DNA from: Bacillota bacterium
Lineage (GTDB): Bacteria > Bacillota > Clostridia > Tissierellales > Sedimentibacteraceae
Assembly: GCA_023453025.1 (NCBI GenBank)
Contig: JAEXUD010000065.1
Span: forward strand, 1 to 36,890
DNA length: 36,890 bases
Direction of reading: 5' to 3'
Shown here: piece by piece, positions 7,425 to 15,739 of the stretch
Layout of the letters: each line of letters opens with the position of its first letter
Numbering within the stretch: position 1 is the stretch's first letter
Translations under genes and position numbers: made by a program
The notes under the pieces: model-generated
The model's database searches: none
What the model saw: only the letters and a program-made list of their open reading frames with translations
What the model was told of the DNA's origin: nothing

Positions 7425-9328
7425 TGAAAAATTTAATAATTGGTACGGCAGGACATATTGACCATGGCAAGACTACACTGATAAAGGCATTGACGGGAAG
7501 AGAAACAGACAGATGGGAAGAAGAAAAAAGAAGAGGCATAACAATTGATTTGGGGTTTACATATTTTGATCTGCCTGATGGAAATAAGGCAGGAATAATT
7601 GATGTACCCGGTCATGAAAAATTTATTAAAAACATGCTCGCCGGCGTTATTGGTATGGATCTTGTACTCCTTGTTATTGCTGCTGATGAGGGAATGATGC
7701 CTCAGACAATAGAACATCTGAATATATTAAATCTGCTCGGAGTTAAAAAAGGAATAGTTGTTCTGACAAAGTATGACTTGATTGACCCTGAATGGCTTGA
7801 GCTGGTTAAAGAAGATATAATAGAAGGGTTAAAGGAAACATTTTTGGAAAATGCACCATTGGCTGAGGTATCTTCAAAAACAGGCTACGGCCTTGACAAT
7901 CTGGTGAATTTAATAGTCAAAGAGGCTGAACTGGAGGTTGAGCAGAGAAATATCAATACTATTCCAAGACTGCCTATCGACAGGGTGTTTTCAATAAACG
8001 GCTTTGGAACTGTTATTACAGGGACATTGATTTCAGGTACTATAAAAAAGGGTGAAGAGATAGAAATATTTCCTATAAATAAAATCTGTAAAATTCGTAA
8101 TATCCAGGTTCATTCTGTGGATGTTGAACAAGCATTTGCAGGACAAAGGACTGCCGTGAATTTATCTAACATTAAAAAAGATGAAATTTACAGGGGCTGT
8201 GTAATTGCACCTGTAAATTCCATGAAAAACACTATGATGCTTGACGTGAAATTAAATTTATTGAAAAATTCAAGGCGAATAGTAGAAAATCGTTCAAGAC
8301 TTCATCTTTATACCGGTACCTCAGAAATCCTCTGCAGGGTAGTGCTGCTTGACAAAGATGAACTTTCTCCGGGAGAGAGTTGTTATGCACAGCTTAGACT
8401 AGAAGAAGAAATAGCTGTCAGGAGAGGCGATAAGTTTATTGTAAGATTTTATTCTCCAATGGAGACAATCGGCGGCGGAGAAATAATTGAGCCGGTTCCT
8501 GCTAAAAAGAAAAGATTTGACGACAAGCTGATTGAAGAGCTTAAAATTAAGGAAAAAGGAAGTGGTACAGACATAATTGAAAAAATTATTTTAGAAAATT
8601 CTAAAAATATACCGACAGCTGCCGAAATAGCAAAAATTACAGCGCTATCAGAGAAAGAAATAAAATCAAGCATTGAAATTTTAGAAGAGGAAGAAAAAAT
8701 ATCAATATTCAGCTTAAGAAATGATAAATATATATGGCATAAAAGCTTTGAAAGAGAAATAGAAGAAGACATCGAAAAATACCTCTACAATTATCACGAA
8801 AACAACAAATATTCAACGGGAATCAAAAAATCTGAAATAAAAAGCAGGTATATGCCAAAGATGAAGCAAAATGTATTTGATTTGGTGATTGAATCATTTG
8901 TTGAAAAGAGATTCATAAAACAAGAGGGGGAATTTATTTCACTATCTTATTTTCATATTCAATATGACGAAGTATATAAAAAATATGAACAAGAAATATT
9001 AAAAATATTGCAGGAATCCAAGTTTGAATTTATGAAGCAAGATGATTTGATAACATGTCTTAACTTTGATGAGACAGAAGAAATAATTTCTCTGATGCTG
9101 AATAATAAGAAGCTCGTTAAAATTAATGATGTGGGTGTAACAACTAATGAAATTTATAATGATGCAAAAGAACTATTGGTTGAATATATTAAGTTAAATT
9201 CAAAAATTACAGCAGCAGAATATAGAGATATATTAAATACCAACCGAAAAAACGCCATAGGGCTGCTTGAACACTTTGATATGCAAAAGGTAACAAGAAG
9301 AGTAGGCAACGACAGAATTTTGTTCTAA
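7424..9328 (+). CDS. selB: selenocysteine-specific elongation factor SelB
   Basis: 634-residue GTPase that brings Sec-tRNA(Sec) to the ribosome at UGA codons with a SECIS hairpin. The G motifs are GHIDHGKTTL (10-19), DVPGHEKF (60-67) and TKYD (115-118). EF-Tu-like beta-barrel domains follow, then a charged C-terminal half with winged-helix repeats that bind the SECIS RNA, ending in KNAIGLLEHFD and RVGNDRILF typical of SelB. GGAGG lies just ahead of the start within selA. The stop codon (9326-9328) sits inside the 8-base duplication made when the palindromic element at 9332-9509 inserted, so the protein kept its natural C-terminus. Confidence 0.97.
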   Translation: MKNLIIGTAGHIDHGKTTLIKALTGRETDRWEEEKRRGITIDLGFTYFDLPDGNKAGIIDVPGHEKFIKNMLAGVIGMDLVLLVIAADEGMMPQTIEHLNILNLLGVKKGIVVLTKYDLIDPEWLELVKEDIIEGLKETFLENAPLAEVSSKTGYGLDNLVNLIVKEAELEVEQRNINTIPRLPIDRVFSINGFGTVITGTLISGTIKKGEEIEIFPINKICKIRNIQVHSVDVEQAFAGQRTAVNLSNIKKDEIYRGCVIAPVNSMKNTMMLDVKLNLLKNSRRIVENRSRLHLYTGTSEILCRVVLLDKDELSPGESCYAQLRLEEEIAVRRGDKFIVRFYSPMETIGGGEIIEPVPAKKKRFDDKLIEELKIKEKGSGTDIIEKIILENSKNIPTAAEIAKITALSEKEIKSSIEILEEEEKISIFSLRNDKYIWHKSFEREIEEDIEKYLYNYHENNKYSTGIKKSEIKSRYMPKMKQNVFDLVIESFVEKRFIKQEGEFISLSYFHIQYDEVYKKYEQEILKILQESKFEFMKQDDLITCLNFDETEEIISLMLNNKKLVKINDVGVTTNEIYNDAKELLVEYIKLNSKITAAEYRDILNTNRKNAIGLLEHFDMQKVTRRVGNDRILF

Positions 9329-9331
9329 AAC
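9324..9331. repeat. left target-site duplication (TCTAAAAC)
   Basis: Eight bases identical to 9510-9517 on the other side of the palindromic element. The selB TAA stop (9326-9328) is part of it. Confidence 0.8.
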
Positions 9332-9509
9332 GTTACTATTCACAGTCAAAGTGAAAGCGAAAAATAAGAAAAATACCCGCTCACGGTTTCGGACACGAAT
9401 AATTCTAAAGCTCATTGCGGCTAAAAATTATAATCGTGTCCTGCAAATGTTCGCTATATATTTTTCTTATTTTTCTATGGTTTTATGGATAGCAACTGTG
9501 AATAGTAAC
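9332..9509. mobile_element. 178-bp palindromic MITE-like element with target duplication
   Basis: The ends are perfect 15-base inverted repeats (GTTACTATTCACAGT at 9332-9346; its complement at 9495-9509). The element is flanked by the direct repeat TCTAAAAC (9324-9331 and 9510-9517), an 8-base target-site duplication. Inside, a 17-base AT-rich segment at 9359-9375 pairs with 9459-9475, and GGACACGA (9391-9398) with TCGTGTCC (9434-9441), so most of the element folds into one imperfect hairpin. It encodes no transposase and was probably moved in trans. A truncated relative lies at 25221-25298. The parent transposon family was not identified. Confidence 0.85.
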
Positions 9510-9517
9510 TCTAAAAC
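9510..9517. repeat. right target-site duplication (TCTAAAAC)
   Basis: Second copy of the 8-base direct repeat next to the right terminal inverted repeat. Confidence 0.8.
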
Positions 9518-9548
9518 AGTCCGGGGCGTTGAGAAATTGAGATTTTTC

Positions 9549-9577
9549 TTGACAATTTTTACATTACAATGTAAGAT
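9549..9577 (+). promoter_or_regulatory. promoter of the response regulator with a spacer palindrome
   Basis: Perfect TTGACA (9549-9554), 17-base spacer, TAAGAT (9572-9577). A perfect palindrome, TTACATT-AC-AATGTAA (9559-9574), fills most of the spacer and runs into the -10, an ideal place for a repressor or for autoregulation by the response regulator. Confidence 0.65.
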
Positions 9578-9626
9578 TAGTTAAAAGTTTAATTTTTGTA
9601 ACAAAATAATTTAGGGAGCGTAACAA

Positions 9627-10313
9627 ATGAAGGTGTTATTAGTTGATGACGAGCTTTTATTGATTAAGGGGCTTAAGTACAGCTTAGAGCAAGATAGTTA
9701 TGAAGTTGATTCTGCTCTTGAAGGTAGTGAGGCATTAAGAAAAATTTCGTTAAATGAATTTGACATTGTGATTTTGGATTTGATTTTACCTGATATGGAT
9801 GGGCTTGAGGTTTGTCAGAAAATCAGGGAAATTTCAAATGTTCCGCTTCTCATTTTAACTGCCAGCAATGAAGACATGAACAAAATACTAAGCCTGGAGT
9901 ACGGTGCAGACGATTATGTCACCAAACCTTTTAATATTTTGGAATTAAAAGCAAGGCTAAAAGCGATACTGCGAAGAACCAAGGGAGTATCACAGAAGCA
10001 GAATGAGCAGGCAATCGTAGTTGATGACTTTGTTATCAATGCTCTTGGCAGGAAGGTAAGTTTGCACGGTCAGGATATAAATCTGACTGCAAAGGAGTTT
10101 GACCTGTTGCTGCTTCTTGCCACCAATCCGGGAAAAGTGTTTTCAAGAGAAGAACTTTTAGAAATCATCTGGGGATATGAATATTTTGGAGATTTGAGAA
10201 CAGTGGATGTTCATGTCAGAAGACTAAGAGAAAAAATAGAAAACAAAAATAAAAATTATGAATATATACTCACAAAATGGGGAGTGGGGTATTATTTCAG
10301 AAATATTCGTTAG
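9627..10313 (+). CDS. OmpR/PhoB-family response regulator (orphan)
   Basis: 228 residues. The N-terminal receiver domain has the acidic pocket DDE (7-9), phosphoacceptor Asp51 in VILDLILPDMDG, Thr78 and Lys100 (VTKPF). The C-terminal winged helix (about 128-226) ends in the usual DLRTVDVHVRRLREKIE and GVGYYF. Start ATG 9627 follows GGGAG. No histidine kinase is adjacent; the next gene is carA, beyond a terminator, so this is a single-gene unit and its partner kinase lies elsewhere. Its promoter carries a palindrome that may bind the protein itself (inference). Targets cannot be read from this window. Confidence 0.93.
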   Translation: MKVLLVDDELLLIKGLKYSLEQDSYEVDSALEGSEALRKISLNEFDIVILDLILPDMDGLEVCQKIREISNVPLLILTASNEDMNKILSLEYGADDYVTKPFNILELKARLKAILRRTKGVSQKQNEQAIVVDDFVINALGRKVSLHGQDINLTAKEFDLLLLLATNPGKVFSREELLEIIWGYEYFGDLRTVDVHVRRLREKIENKNKNYEYILTKWGVGYYFRNIR

Positions 10314-10340
10314 TATTGATTTTTAATAATTTAAAAAGTA

Positions 10341-10380
10341 AAATAAAAATATGAATATACACATATTCATATTTTTATTT
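10341..10380 (+). terminator. AT-rich hairpin terminator after the response regulator
   Basis: A perfect 17-base inverted repeat (10341-10357 with 10364-10380) around a 6-base loop, starting 27 bases after the stop. It is nearly pure A/T with a T-rich right arm, so it can end transcripts in either direction. Confidence 0.65.
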
Positions 10381-10414
10381 AAAAAATATTCTAAAAATAT
10401 TTTAAAAATACATA

Positions 10415-10443
10415 TTGACAAAGCGTGTGACTTATGGTATTTT
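10415..10443 (+). promoter_or_regulatory. promoter of the carAB leader
   Basis: Perfect TTGACA (10415-10420), 17-base spacer, TATTTT (10438-10443). The inferred start near 10450 gives a leader of about 180 bases before carA, containing a small ORF and a terminator. Confidence 0.6.
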
Positions 10444-10474
10444 TTTATAGAAAATATATCAGAGGTCAAATACT

Positions 10475-10573
10475 ATGAAAAATTCTAGTTGCATTCAATT
10501 ACAATTAAATATTGAAAAACTTATATTTATAGAAGAAAATAATTGTTTATATATTGAAAACAGCTGCCGTTAA
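10475..10573 (+). CDS. 32-residue leader peptide ahead of carA (candidate)
   Basis: Small ORF not previously recognised: ATG 10475, TAA 10571-10573, with AGAGGT ending 8 bases before the start. It begins MKNSSCIQ and ends NSCR-stop. Its last codons form the left arm of the intrinsic terminator at 10557-10592 and its stop codon lies in the loop, so a ribosome finishing this peptide would cover the terminator. The only arginine codon is the last sense codon. Arginine and pyrimidines are the end products controlled at carbamoyl-phosphate synthesis, so a nascent-peptide or translation-coupled attenuator is plausible; that is inference. Translation is not proven. Confidence 0.45.
   Translation: MKNSSCIQLQLNIEKLIFIEENNCLYIENSCR
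10487..10565 (+). promoter_or_regulatory. candidate antiterminator pairing in the carAB leader
   Basis: AGTTGCATTCAAT (10487-10499) can pair with ATTGAAAACAGCT (10553-10565) at 11 of 13 positions, one a G-U pair. This consumes most of the terminator's left arm. The same TTCAAT (10494-10499) can instead pair with a nearer ATTGAA at 10511-10516, freeing the terminator. These mutually exclusive helices are what an attenuator needs. Confidence 0.45.
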
Positions 10574-10592
10574 TTACGACAGCTGTTTTTTT
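10557..10592 (+). terminator. intrinsic terminator / attenuator upstream of carA
   Basis: AAAACAGCTG (10557-10566) pairs with CAGCTGTTTT (10580-10589); after one mismatch CGT/ACG extends the stem around loop TAATT. Seven Ts follow (10586-10592). It stands 40 bases before carA with no complete conventional gene before it, so it probably attenuates carAB. Confidence 0.8.
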
Positions 10593-10631
10593 ACATATTC
10601 AAGGTTTTAATAAATATGACTGGAGGAAGAT

Positions 10632-11708
10632 ATGAAAGGTAGATTAATTCTAGAAAATGGAATGATTTTTGAAGGACAGTGCTTTGGCAAGGCAGCCGAT
10701 ACCGTAGGGGAGGTTGTGTTTAATACAGGCATGACAGGATATCAGGAGATTTTAACAGATCCATCCTATTATGGTCAGATTGTTACAATGACGTATCCAT
10801 TAATAGGTAATTACGGTATTAATTTAGATGATATGCAATCATCATCACCAAAGGTAAAAGGCTTTATTGTCAGGGAGCTGTGCAAAGTTCCAAACAATTT
10901 CAGATGTGAAATAGATATTAATGTTTATTTGCAGAAAAATAATATAGTCGGAATTGAAGGTATTGATACAAGACAGCTTACAAAAATTATAAGAAGCTCA
11001 GGCACTATGAAGGGCATAATTACAACTTGTGAATTAAGTGCGGAAGATATAAAAAAATATTTTGATGATTTTTCAAACGGTTCAGCTGTTGATATGGTAA
11101 CAGCAAAGGATATTAAAACAATCGGTGAAGGTAATCTCAGGATTGGAGTTTTAGATTTTGGAATAAAAACTAATATTTTAAATTTATTTGTTGAAAGAGG
11201 ATGCTCACTTACAGTATTTCCGGCTCACACTGATGCAGATGAGTTGATGAAGTACGGTTTTGACGGAATTTTTCTTTCAAATGGACCCGGCGACCCTGCT
11301 GATTTATGTGATGTTATAGAAACTGTTAAAAAACTGGTTGGAAAAGTACCTATTACAGGTATATGCCTTGGAATTCAAATTATAGCATTAGCTCTTGGAG
11401 CAAGGACAGAAAAAATGAAGTATGGACACAGAGGATGCAATCACCCGGTTAAAAATTTAATAACGGGAAAAGTAACAATAACATCACAAAATCATGGTTA
11501 TGTAGTAAATAAAGAGTCATTAACTGATGATCTGGAAATAACACATGTAAATATCAATGACGGAACTATTGAAGGATTAAGACATAAGACACTTCCGATT
11601 ATGGGTGTTCAATATCATCCTGAAGCATGTCCCGGGCCACATGATTCAAATATAATTTTTGATGACTTTATAAGTATGTATAAGGAGAATAGCGATGGCA
11701 TTAAATAA
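10632..11708 (+). CDS. carA: carbamoyl-phosphate synthase small subunit CarA
   Basis: 358-residue glutaminase subunit that releases ammonia from glutamine for carbamoyl-phosphate synthesis, feeding arginine and pyrimidine pathways. The N-terminal CPSase domain carries FNTGMTGYQEILTDPSY (about 30-46). The class I amidotransferase triad is Cys245 (GICLGIQ), His329 and Glu331 (QYHPEA). Start ATG 10632 follows GGAGG. The gene overlaps carB by 14 bases, so the subunits are translationally coupled. A terminator with a candidate leader peptide lies just upstream and no PyrR-type binding sequence was recognised there. Confidence 0.97.
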   Translation: MKGRLILENGMIFEGQCFGKAADTVGEVVFNTGMTGYQEILTDPSYYGQIVTMTYPLIGNYGINLDDMQSSSPKVKGFIVRELCKVPNNFRCEIDINVYLQKNNIVGIEGIDTRQLTKIIRSSGTMKGIITTCELSAEDIKKYFDDFSNGSAVDMVTAKDIKTIGEGNLRIGVLDFGIKTNILNLFVERGCSLTVFPAHTDADELMKYGFDGIFLSNGPGDPADLCDVIETVKKLVGKVPITGICLGIQIIALALGARTEKMKYGHRGCNHPVKNLITGKVTITSQNHGYVVNKESLTDDLEITHVNINDGTIEGLRHKTLPIMGVQYHPEACPGPHDSNIIFDDFISMYKENSDGIK

Positions 11709-14700
11709 AAATATAAAGAAAGTGTTGGTTATTGGGTCAGGACCTATTATTATAGGTCAAGCAGCAGAATTCGATTATTCAGGAACCCAGTGCTGCCGGG
11801 CTCTTAGAGAAGAGGGAATAGAAACAGTATTGGTCAATTCTAATCCGGCAACTATTATGACGGATGCTGATATAGCGGATAGGGTTTATATCGAGCCGCT
11901 AACCGTTGAATATGTGGAAAAAATCATTGCAAAGGAAAGACCCGACAGCATCATAGCAGGCATGGGAGGACAGACGGGGCTTAATCTGAGCGTTGAATTG
12001 TATGACAAGGGTATTCTTGATAAATACAATGTCAATGTAATAGGAACAGGTATTGAATCAATAAAAATAGGTGAAGACAGAGAAAAATTCAAAGAAATGA
12101 TGAATAAAATCAATGAACCGATAGTTGATTCGGAAATTGTGACAAATCTGGAAGACGGAATAAAATCTGCAAATAAAATAGGGTATCCTATAATCATCAG
12201 ACCTGCCTATACATTAGGCGGTACCGGAGGAGGAATTGCAAACAATGAGGATGAGCTGAAGGAAATATTATCGGCGGGACTTCAGTTAAGCATGAATCAA
12301 CAGGTTTTGATTGAAAAAAGCATTAAGGGATGGAAAGAAATAGAATATGAAGTAATGAGGGATAAGAACGGAACCTGCATAACCATTTGCAATATGGAGA
12401 ATTTTGATCCTGTAGGTGTTCATACAGGAGACAGTATTGTTGTTGCTCCGTCACAGACTTTGTCGGATGTTGAATATCAAATGCTTAGAACTGCATCAAT
12501 AAATATTATCAATGCTATCGGAATTGAGGGCGGCTGTAATGTACAGCTTGCATTAAATCCTCACAGTTTTGAATATGCGGTTATTGAAATAAATCCCAGG
12601 GTAAGCCGTTCATCTGCTCTTGCATCAAAGGCTACAGGATATCCTATTGCAAAGGTAGCTGCAAAAATAGCATTAGGCTATAATTTGGATGAAATACTTA
12701 ATCAGGTAACCGGTAAGACCTTTGCGGCATTTGAACCAACCCTTGATTATGTTGTGTTAAAAATTCCAAAATGGCCTTTTGATAAATTCTTTAATGCAAA
12801 AAGGTTATTAGGAACAAAAATGATGGCCACAGGGGAAGTAATGGCCATAGGAAGCTCATTTGAACAGGCATTGTTAAAAGCGGTACGTTCTCTTGAAATA
12901 AAGCAATACACACTTTACAGTGAAAAAATATCACAAAAAAACATGGTTGAATTAAAGGCTAGAGTGCAGACACCCGATGATGAAAGACTGTTTTACCTTG
13001 CTGAGCTTATGAGGAGAGGCTATAGAATAGGAAAAATTCAAGAGCTTACAGGCATTGATAAGTTTTTTCTTCATAAAATTTTAAATATAGTTGAAGAAGA
13101 AGAGTTATTAAGAAATTCATCCGTAGAACTGCTTGATAAAAGTTGGCTTAGGAAATTAAAGAAAATGGGTTTTTCTGATAAAGGAATATCAAGACTGATT
13201 AAAGCAGATGCTGAAACAATATACAAGCTCAGAATAAAAAATAACATAACAGCAGTTTATAAAATGGTTGATACCTGCGGAGGTGAATTTGAAGCAATGT
13301 CTCCTTACTATTATTCAACTTATGATGAATATGATGAAGTAGTAATATCCGATAAAAAGAAGATATTGGTAATAGGTTCCGGACCAATCAGAATAGGGCA
13401 GGGAGTCGAATTTGACTATTGTTCAGTTCATAGCATATTTGCACTTAAAAAGTGCGGAATTGAAACAATAATAGTAAATAACAATCCCGAAACGGTAAGC
13501 ACTGATTTTGACATTGCGGATAAGCTATATTTTGAGCCATTAACAGAGGAAGATGTATTAAATGTAGTTGAAAAGGAAAAGCCAAATGGTGTAATACTGC
13601 AATTCGGAGGGCAGACTGCTATTAAGCTTGCTAATTTCATAAAAGAAAGAAACATACCAATATTGGGAACCGATCCTGAACAAATCGATATAGCCGAGGA
13701 CAGAGAAAAGTTCGATGCAATGCTGGAAGAGCTTGGCGTTATGAGGCCAAAGGGGAAGGCTGTCACAAATATTGAGGATGGGAGAAAAGCAGCAAGGGAC
13801 ATAGGGTATCCTGTGCTTGTAAGACCATCGTATGTTCTTGGCGGACAAGGAATGGAAATAACATATACAGAGGATGATTTAAATAATTATTTACAAAACG
13901 CCTTTGACAAGGATTCAAAAAATCCTGTCTTAATAGATAAATATCTGGTTGGCCGCGAAATAGAAGTTGATTCCATATGTGACGGAGAAGATATATTAAT
14001 CCCCGGAATTATGGAGCATTTAGAAAGAGCCGGAGTTCATTCGGGAGACAGTATTTCAATTTACCCTCCTAAAAACCTGAATACAGAAATTAAAAATAAA
14101 CTTGTTCAAATAACGGCAAGAATTGCAAAGGCACTAAAGACAGTCGGAATGGTTAATATACAATTTATTGAATATGAAAATGAGCTTTATGTGATTGAGG
14201 TTAATCCACGTTCAAGCAGAACTGTCCCGTATATAAGCAAGGTAACTAAAGTCCCTATGATTGAAATAGCTACAAGGGTAATGCTTGGAGAAAGGCTTAA
14301 CTGTATGGAATACGGAACAGGTCTTTACAAAGAATCTGAACTTACGGCAATAAAGGTACCGGTATTTTCCACACAGAAGCTTGAAGGAGTGGAAGTAAGC
14401 CTGGGTCCTGAAATGAGGTCAACAGGCGAAGTCCTGGGAGTTGGAAAAAACTACATCGAAGCTTTGTATAAGGGTTTTGTTTCAGCCGGATTTAAAATAC
14501 CGGAAAAGGATAAAATAATTATTGCAACAATCAGAGAAAGAGATAAAGAAAACTTTAAGAGTGTTGCATTAAAATTAAATCAAAAGGGATATAAATTTGC
14601 GGCTACAGACAAAACGGCACAATTTTTAAATAATAACGGAATAAATGCAGTCACAGTTAATAAGGTCCGAGAAACTAAACCTAACATAACAGATTTGATC

Positions 14701-14901
14701 AAAAGCGGAAATGTCGGATTTGTTGTCGATATTCCAACAAAGGCTAATGATACAAATACGGATGGGTTTAGAATAAGAAGATCTGCTATTGAAGCTTCTA
14801 TAAATGTGTTTACATCATTGGATACAGTTAATGCTTTAGCAGATGTTATGGAATCTAATATTTCAGATGCAGATACAGAGATTTATGACCTGTGCAGGTA
14901 A
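11695..14901 (+). CDS. carB: carbamoyl-phosphate synthase large subunit CarB
   Basis: 1068 residues, full length. It phosphorylates bicarbonate and carbamate and condenses them with ammonia tunnelled from CarA. The two homologous ATP-grasp halves are evident: KVLVIGSGPIIIGQAAEFDYSGTQ at the start and a matching KILVIGSGPIRIGQGVEFDY beginning near residue 556; each carries a RPAYTLGG / RPSYVLGG phosphate loop and an INPRVSRSSAL / VNPRSSRTVPY segment. A C-terminal MGS-like allosteric domain (about 940-1068) should bind regulators such as UMP. ATG 11695 is served by AAGGAG inside carA. The promoter of selC begins 11 bases after its stop. Confidence 0.97.
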   Translation: MALNKNIKKVLVIGSGPIIIGQAAEFDYSGTQCCRALREEGIETVLVNSNPATIMTDADIADRVYIEPLTVEYVEKIIAKERPDSIIAGMGGQTGLNLSVELYDKGILDKYNVNVIGTGIESIKIGEDREKFKEMMNKINEPIVDSEIVTNLEDGIKSANKIGYPIIIRPAYTLGGTGGGIANNEDELKEILSAGLQLSMNQQVLIEKSIKGWKEIEYEVMRDKNGTCITICNMENFDPVGVHTGDSIVVAPSQTLSDVEYQMLRTASINIINAIGIEGGCNVQLALNPHSFEYAVIEINPRVSRSSALASKATGYPIAKVAAKIALGYNLDEILNQVTGKTFAAFEPTLDYVVLKIPKWPFDKFFNAKRLLGTKMMATGEVMAIGSSFEQALLKAVRSLEIKQYTLYSEKISQKNMVELKARVQTPDDERLFYLAELMRRGYRIGKIQELTGIDKFFLHKILNIVEEEELLRNSSVELLDKSWLRKLKKMGFSDKGISRLIKADAETIYKLRIKNNITAVYKMVDTCGGEFEAMSPYYYSTYDEYDEVVISDKKKILVIGSGPIRIGQGVEFDYCSVHSIFALKKCGIETIIVNNNPETVSTDFDIADKLYFEPLTEEDVLNVVEKEKPNGVILQFGGQTAIKLANFIKERNIPILGTDPEQIDIAEDREKFDAMLEELGVMRPKGKAVTNIEDGRKAARDIGYPVLVRPSYVLGGQGMEITYTEDDLNNYLQNAFDKDSKNPVLIDKYLVGREIEVDSICDGEDILIPGIMEHLERAGVHSGDSISIYPPKNLNTEIKNKLVQITARIAKALKTVGMVNIQFIEYENELYVIEVNPRSSRTVPYISKVTKVPMIEIATRVMLGERLNCMEYGTGLYKESELTAIKVPVFSTQKLEGVEVSLGPEMRSTGEVLGVGKNYIEALYKGFVSAGFKIPEKDKIIIATIRERDKENFKSVALKLNQKGYKFAATDKTAQFLNNNGINAVTVNKVRETKPNITDLIKSGNVGFVVDIPTKANDTNTDGFRIRRSAIEASINVFTSLDTVNALADVMESNISDADTEIYDLCR

Positions 14902-14911
14902 ATAATTTAGC

Positions 14912-14940
14912 TTGAAATTATTTTGTTATTATGCTATCAT
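14912..14940 (+). promoter_or_regulatory. promoter of selC
   Basis: TTGAAA (14912-14917), 17-base spacer, TATCAT (14935-14940). The expected start is only a few bases before the tRNA 5' end at 14950, as is usual for tRNA genes. Confidence 0.65.
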
Positions 14941-14949
14941 AATCCCGAT

Positions 14950-15046
14950 GGGGATAGATAGGTGCTGGTGTGCCTCCTGGTCTTCAAAATCAGTCGCGGG
15001 GCGTTAAACCGTCCTGGGTGGGTTCAATTCCCACATATTCCCGCCA
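14950..15046 (+). tRNA. selC: tRNA-Sec, anticodon TCA
   Basis: 97-base tRNA with the special selenocysteine features. The acceptor stem is 8 bases long (GGGGATAG with ATATTCCC; one G-U and a mismatch at the last pair). The D stem has 6 pairs (AGGTGC/GTGCCT) with a 4-base loop. The anticodon stem CTGGT/ATCAG carries loop CTTCAAA with TCA at 14984-14986. A long variable arm has 7 pairs (CGGGGCG/CGTCCTG), and the T arm is GTGGG-TTCAATT-CCCAC. The discriminator G and CCA are encoded. It reads UGA and serves the SelA/SelB machinery 5.6 kb upstream. The RBS of the next gene starts just after the CCA. Confidence 0.95.
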
Positions 15047-15063
15047 TTTTAAGGAGAATAACG

Positions 15064-15432
15064 ATGCATAGAAATGTATTGGTATGTGTTACACAGCAAA
15101 AGACTTGTGAAAAGCTTATTAAACAAGGAGCAGAATTGTCCGGGGAGCAATCAGAAAACCTGTATGTATTGCATGTAGTAAATGAAAATGATAAGCTGTT
15201 AAATAATTTTAGCGATGGAGATGCATTAGAATATTTATTTAAAATATCAAAGGAAGTGGGAGCAGAATTAACTGTTAAGAGATCAAAGGATGTTATAAAA
15301 ACGGTTGTGGATTTTGCTGAAGAAATGAAAATAACTCATATAGTATTGGGTAATTCAAGAAGCAAGGATCCGGCAAATAATTTTGTTGTGAAATTGCAAA
15401 AAAAGCTTCCAAACAGGGAATTCGTATTATAA
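15064..15432 (+). CDS. universal stress protein (Usp) domain protein, KdpD-like
   Basis: 122-residue single Usp-type alpha/beta domain. It starts with a hydrophobic strand and loop (NVLVCVTQQKTCEKLI), has LYVLHVVNEND in the middle and ITHIVLGNSRS near the end, the last resembling the nucleotide-binding loop of Usp proteins and of the Usp module in KdpD kinases. The ATG at 15064 is chosen because AAGGAG precedes it by 7 bases; a longer reading frame running back through the tRNA gene is artefactual. It lies 17 bases after the selC CCA and abuts the next gene, so all three are probably one transcript. Its function is unknown. Confidence 0.75.
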   Translation: MHRNVLVCVTQQKTCEKLIKQGAELSGEQSENLYVLHVVNENDKLLNNFSDGDALEYLFKISKEVGAELTVKRSKDVIKTVVDFAEEMKITHIVLGNSRSKDPANNFVVKLQKKLPNREFVL

Positions 15433-15723
15433 ATGTATAGATTTTATCTGATATTTAAATTTTTATTTGATAAAAATATTCCATTGAAAGAAAAATGGTG
15501 GATTATTATACCTTTGATTTATATATTAAGTCCTGCAGACTTGATACCTGCCCCGATATTGGGATTCAGTATAATTGATGATGCTGTCATGTTGTTTTAC
15601 TTACTCAGTGTTGTCGTTGGTAAAACAAATAAATATTACGGTAATACAGACAAAAATAAAAAAGAAGATAAAGAAAATATAGTAGAAAATGTAGAATATA
15701 AAATTGATGAGGATGAACAATAG
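15433..15723 (+). CDS. DUF1232 (YkvA-like) small membrane protein
   Basis: 96 residues. The DUF1232 signature is clear: YILSPADLIPAP followed by ILGFSIIDDAVML, with one or two hydrophobic segments (about 21-62) and a highly charged Lys/Glu/Asp tail. The start codon directly follows the stop of the Usp gene with no strong ribosome binding site, implying translational coupling. The TAG stop falls in the loop of the operon terminator. DUF1232 proteins have no established biochemical role. Confidence 0.75.
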   Translation: MYRFYLIFKFLFDKNIPLKEKWWIIIPLIYILSPADLIPAPILGFSIIDDAVMLFYLLSVVVGKTNKYYGNTDKNKKEDKENIVENVEYKIDEDEQ

Positions 15724-15739
15724 TTCATCCTTTTGTTTT
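15711..15739 (+). terminator. terminator of the selC-usp-DUF1232 transcript
   Basis: GGATGAAC (15711-15718) and GTTCATCC (15723-15730) form a perfect 8-bp stem with loop AATA, then TTTTGTTTT. The DUF1232 stop codon overlaps the loop. Confidence 0.85.

Noticed and set aside
9351..9584. 77-codon ORF inside the palindromic element
   Set aside because: It is composed of the element's inverted repeats and runs past its end, with no SD and no protein-like features.
10440..10631. PyrR-binding RNA or a T-box in the carAB leader
   Set aside because: No PyrR consensus loop and no T-box sequence could be found.
14962..15063. N-terminal extension of the Usp gene through the tRNA-Sec region
   Set aside because: The extension lies inside a well-formed tRNA gene; ATG 15064 has its own SD.
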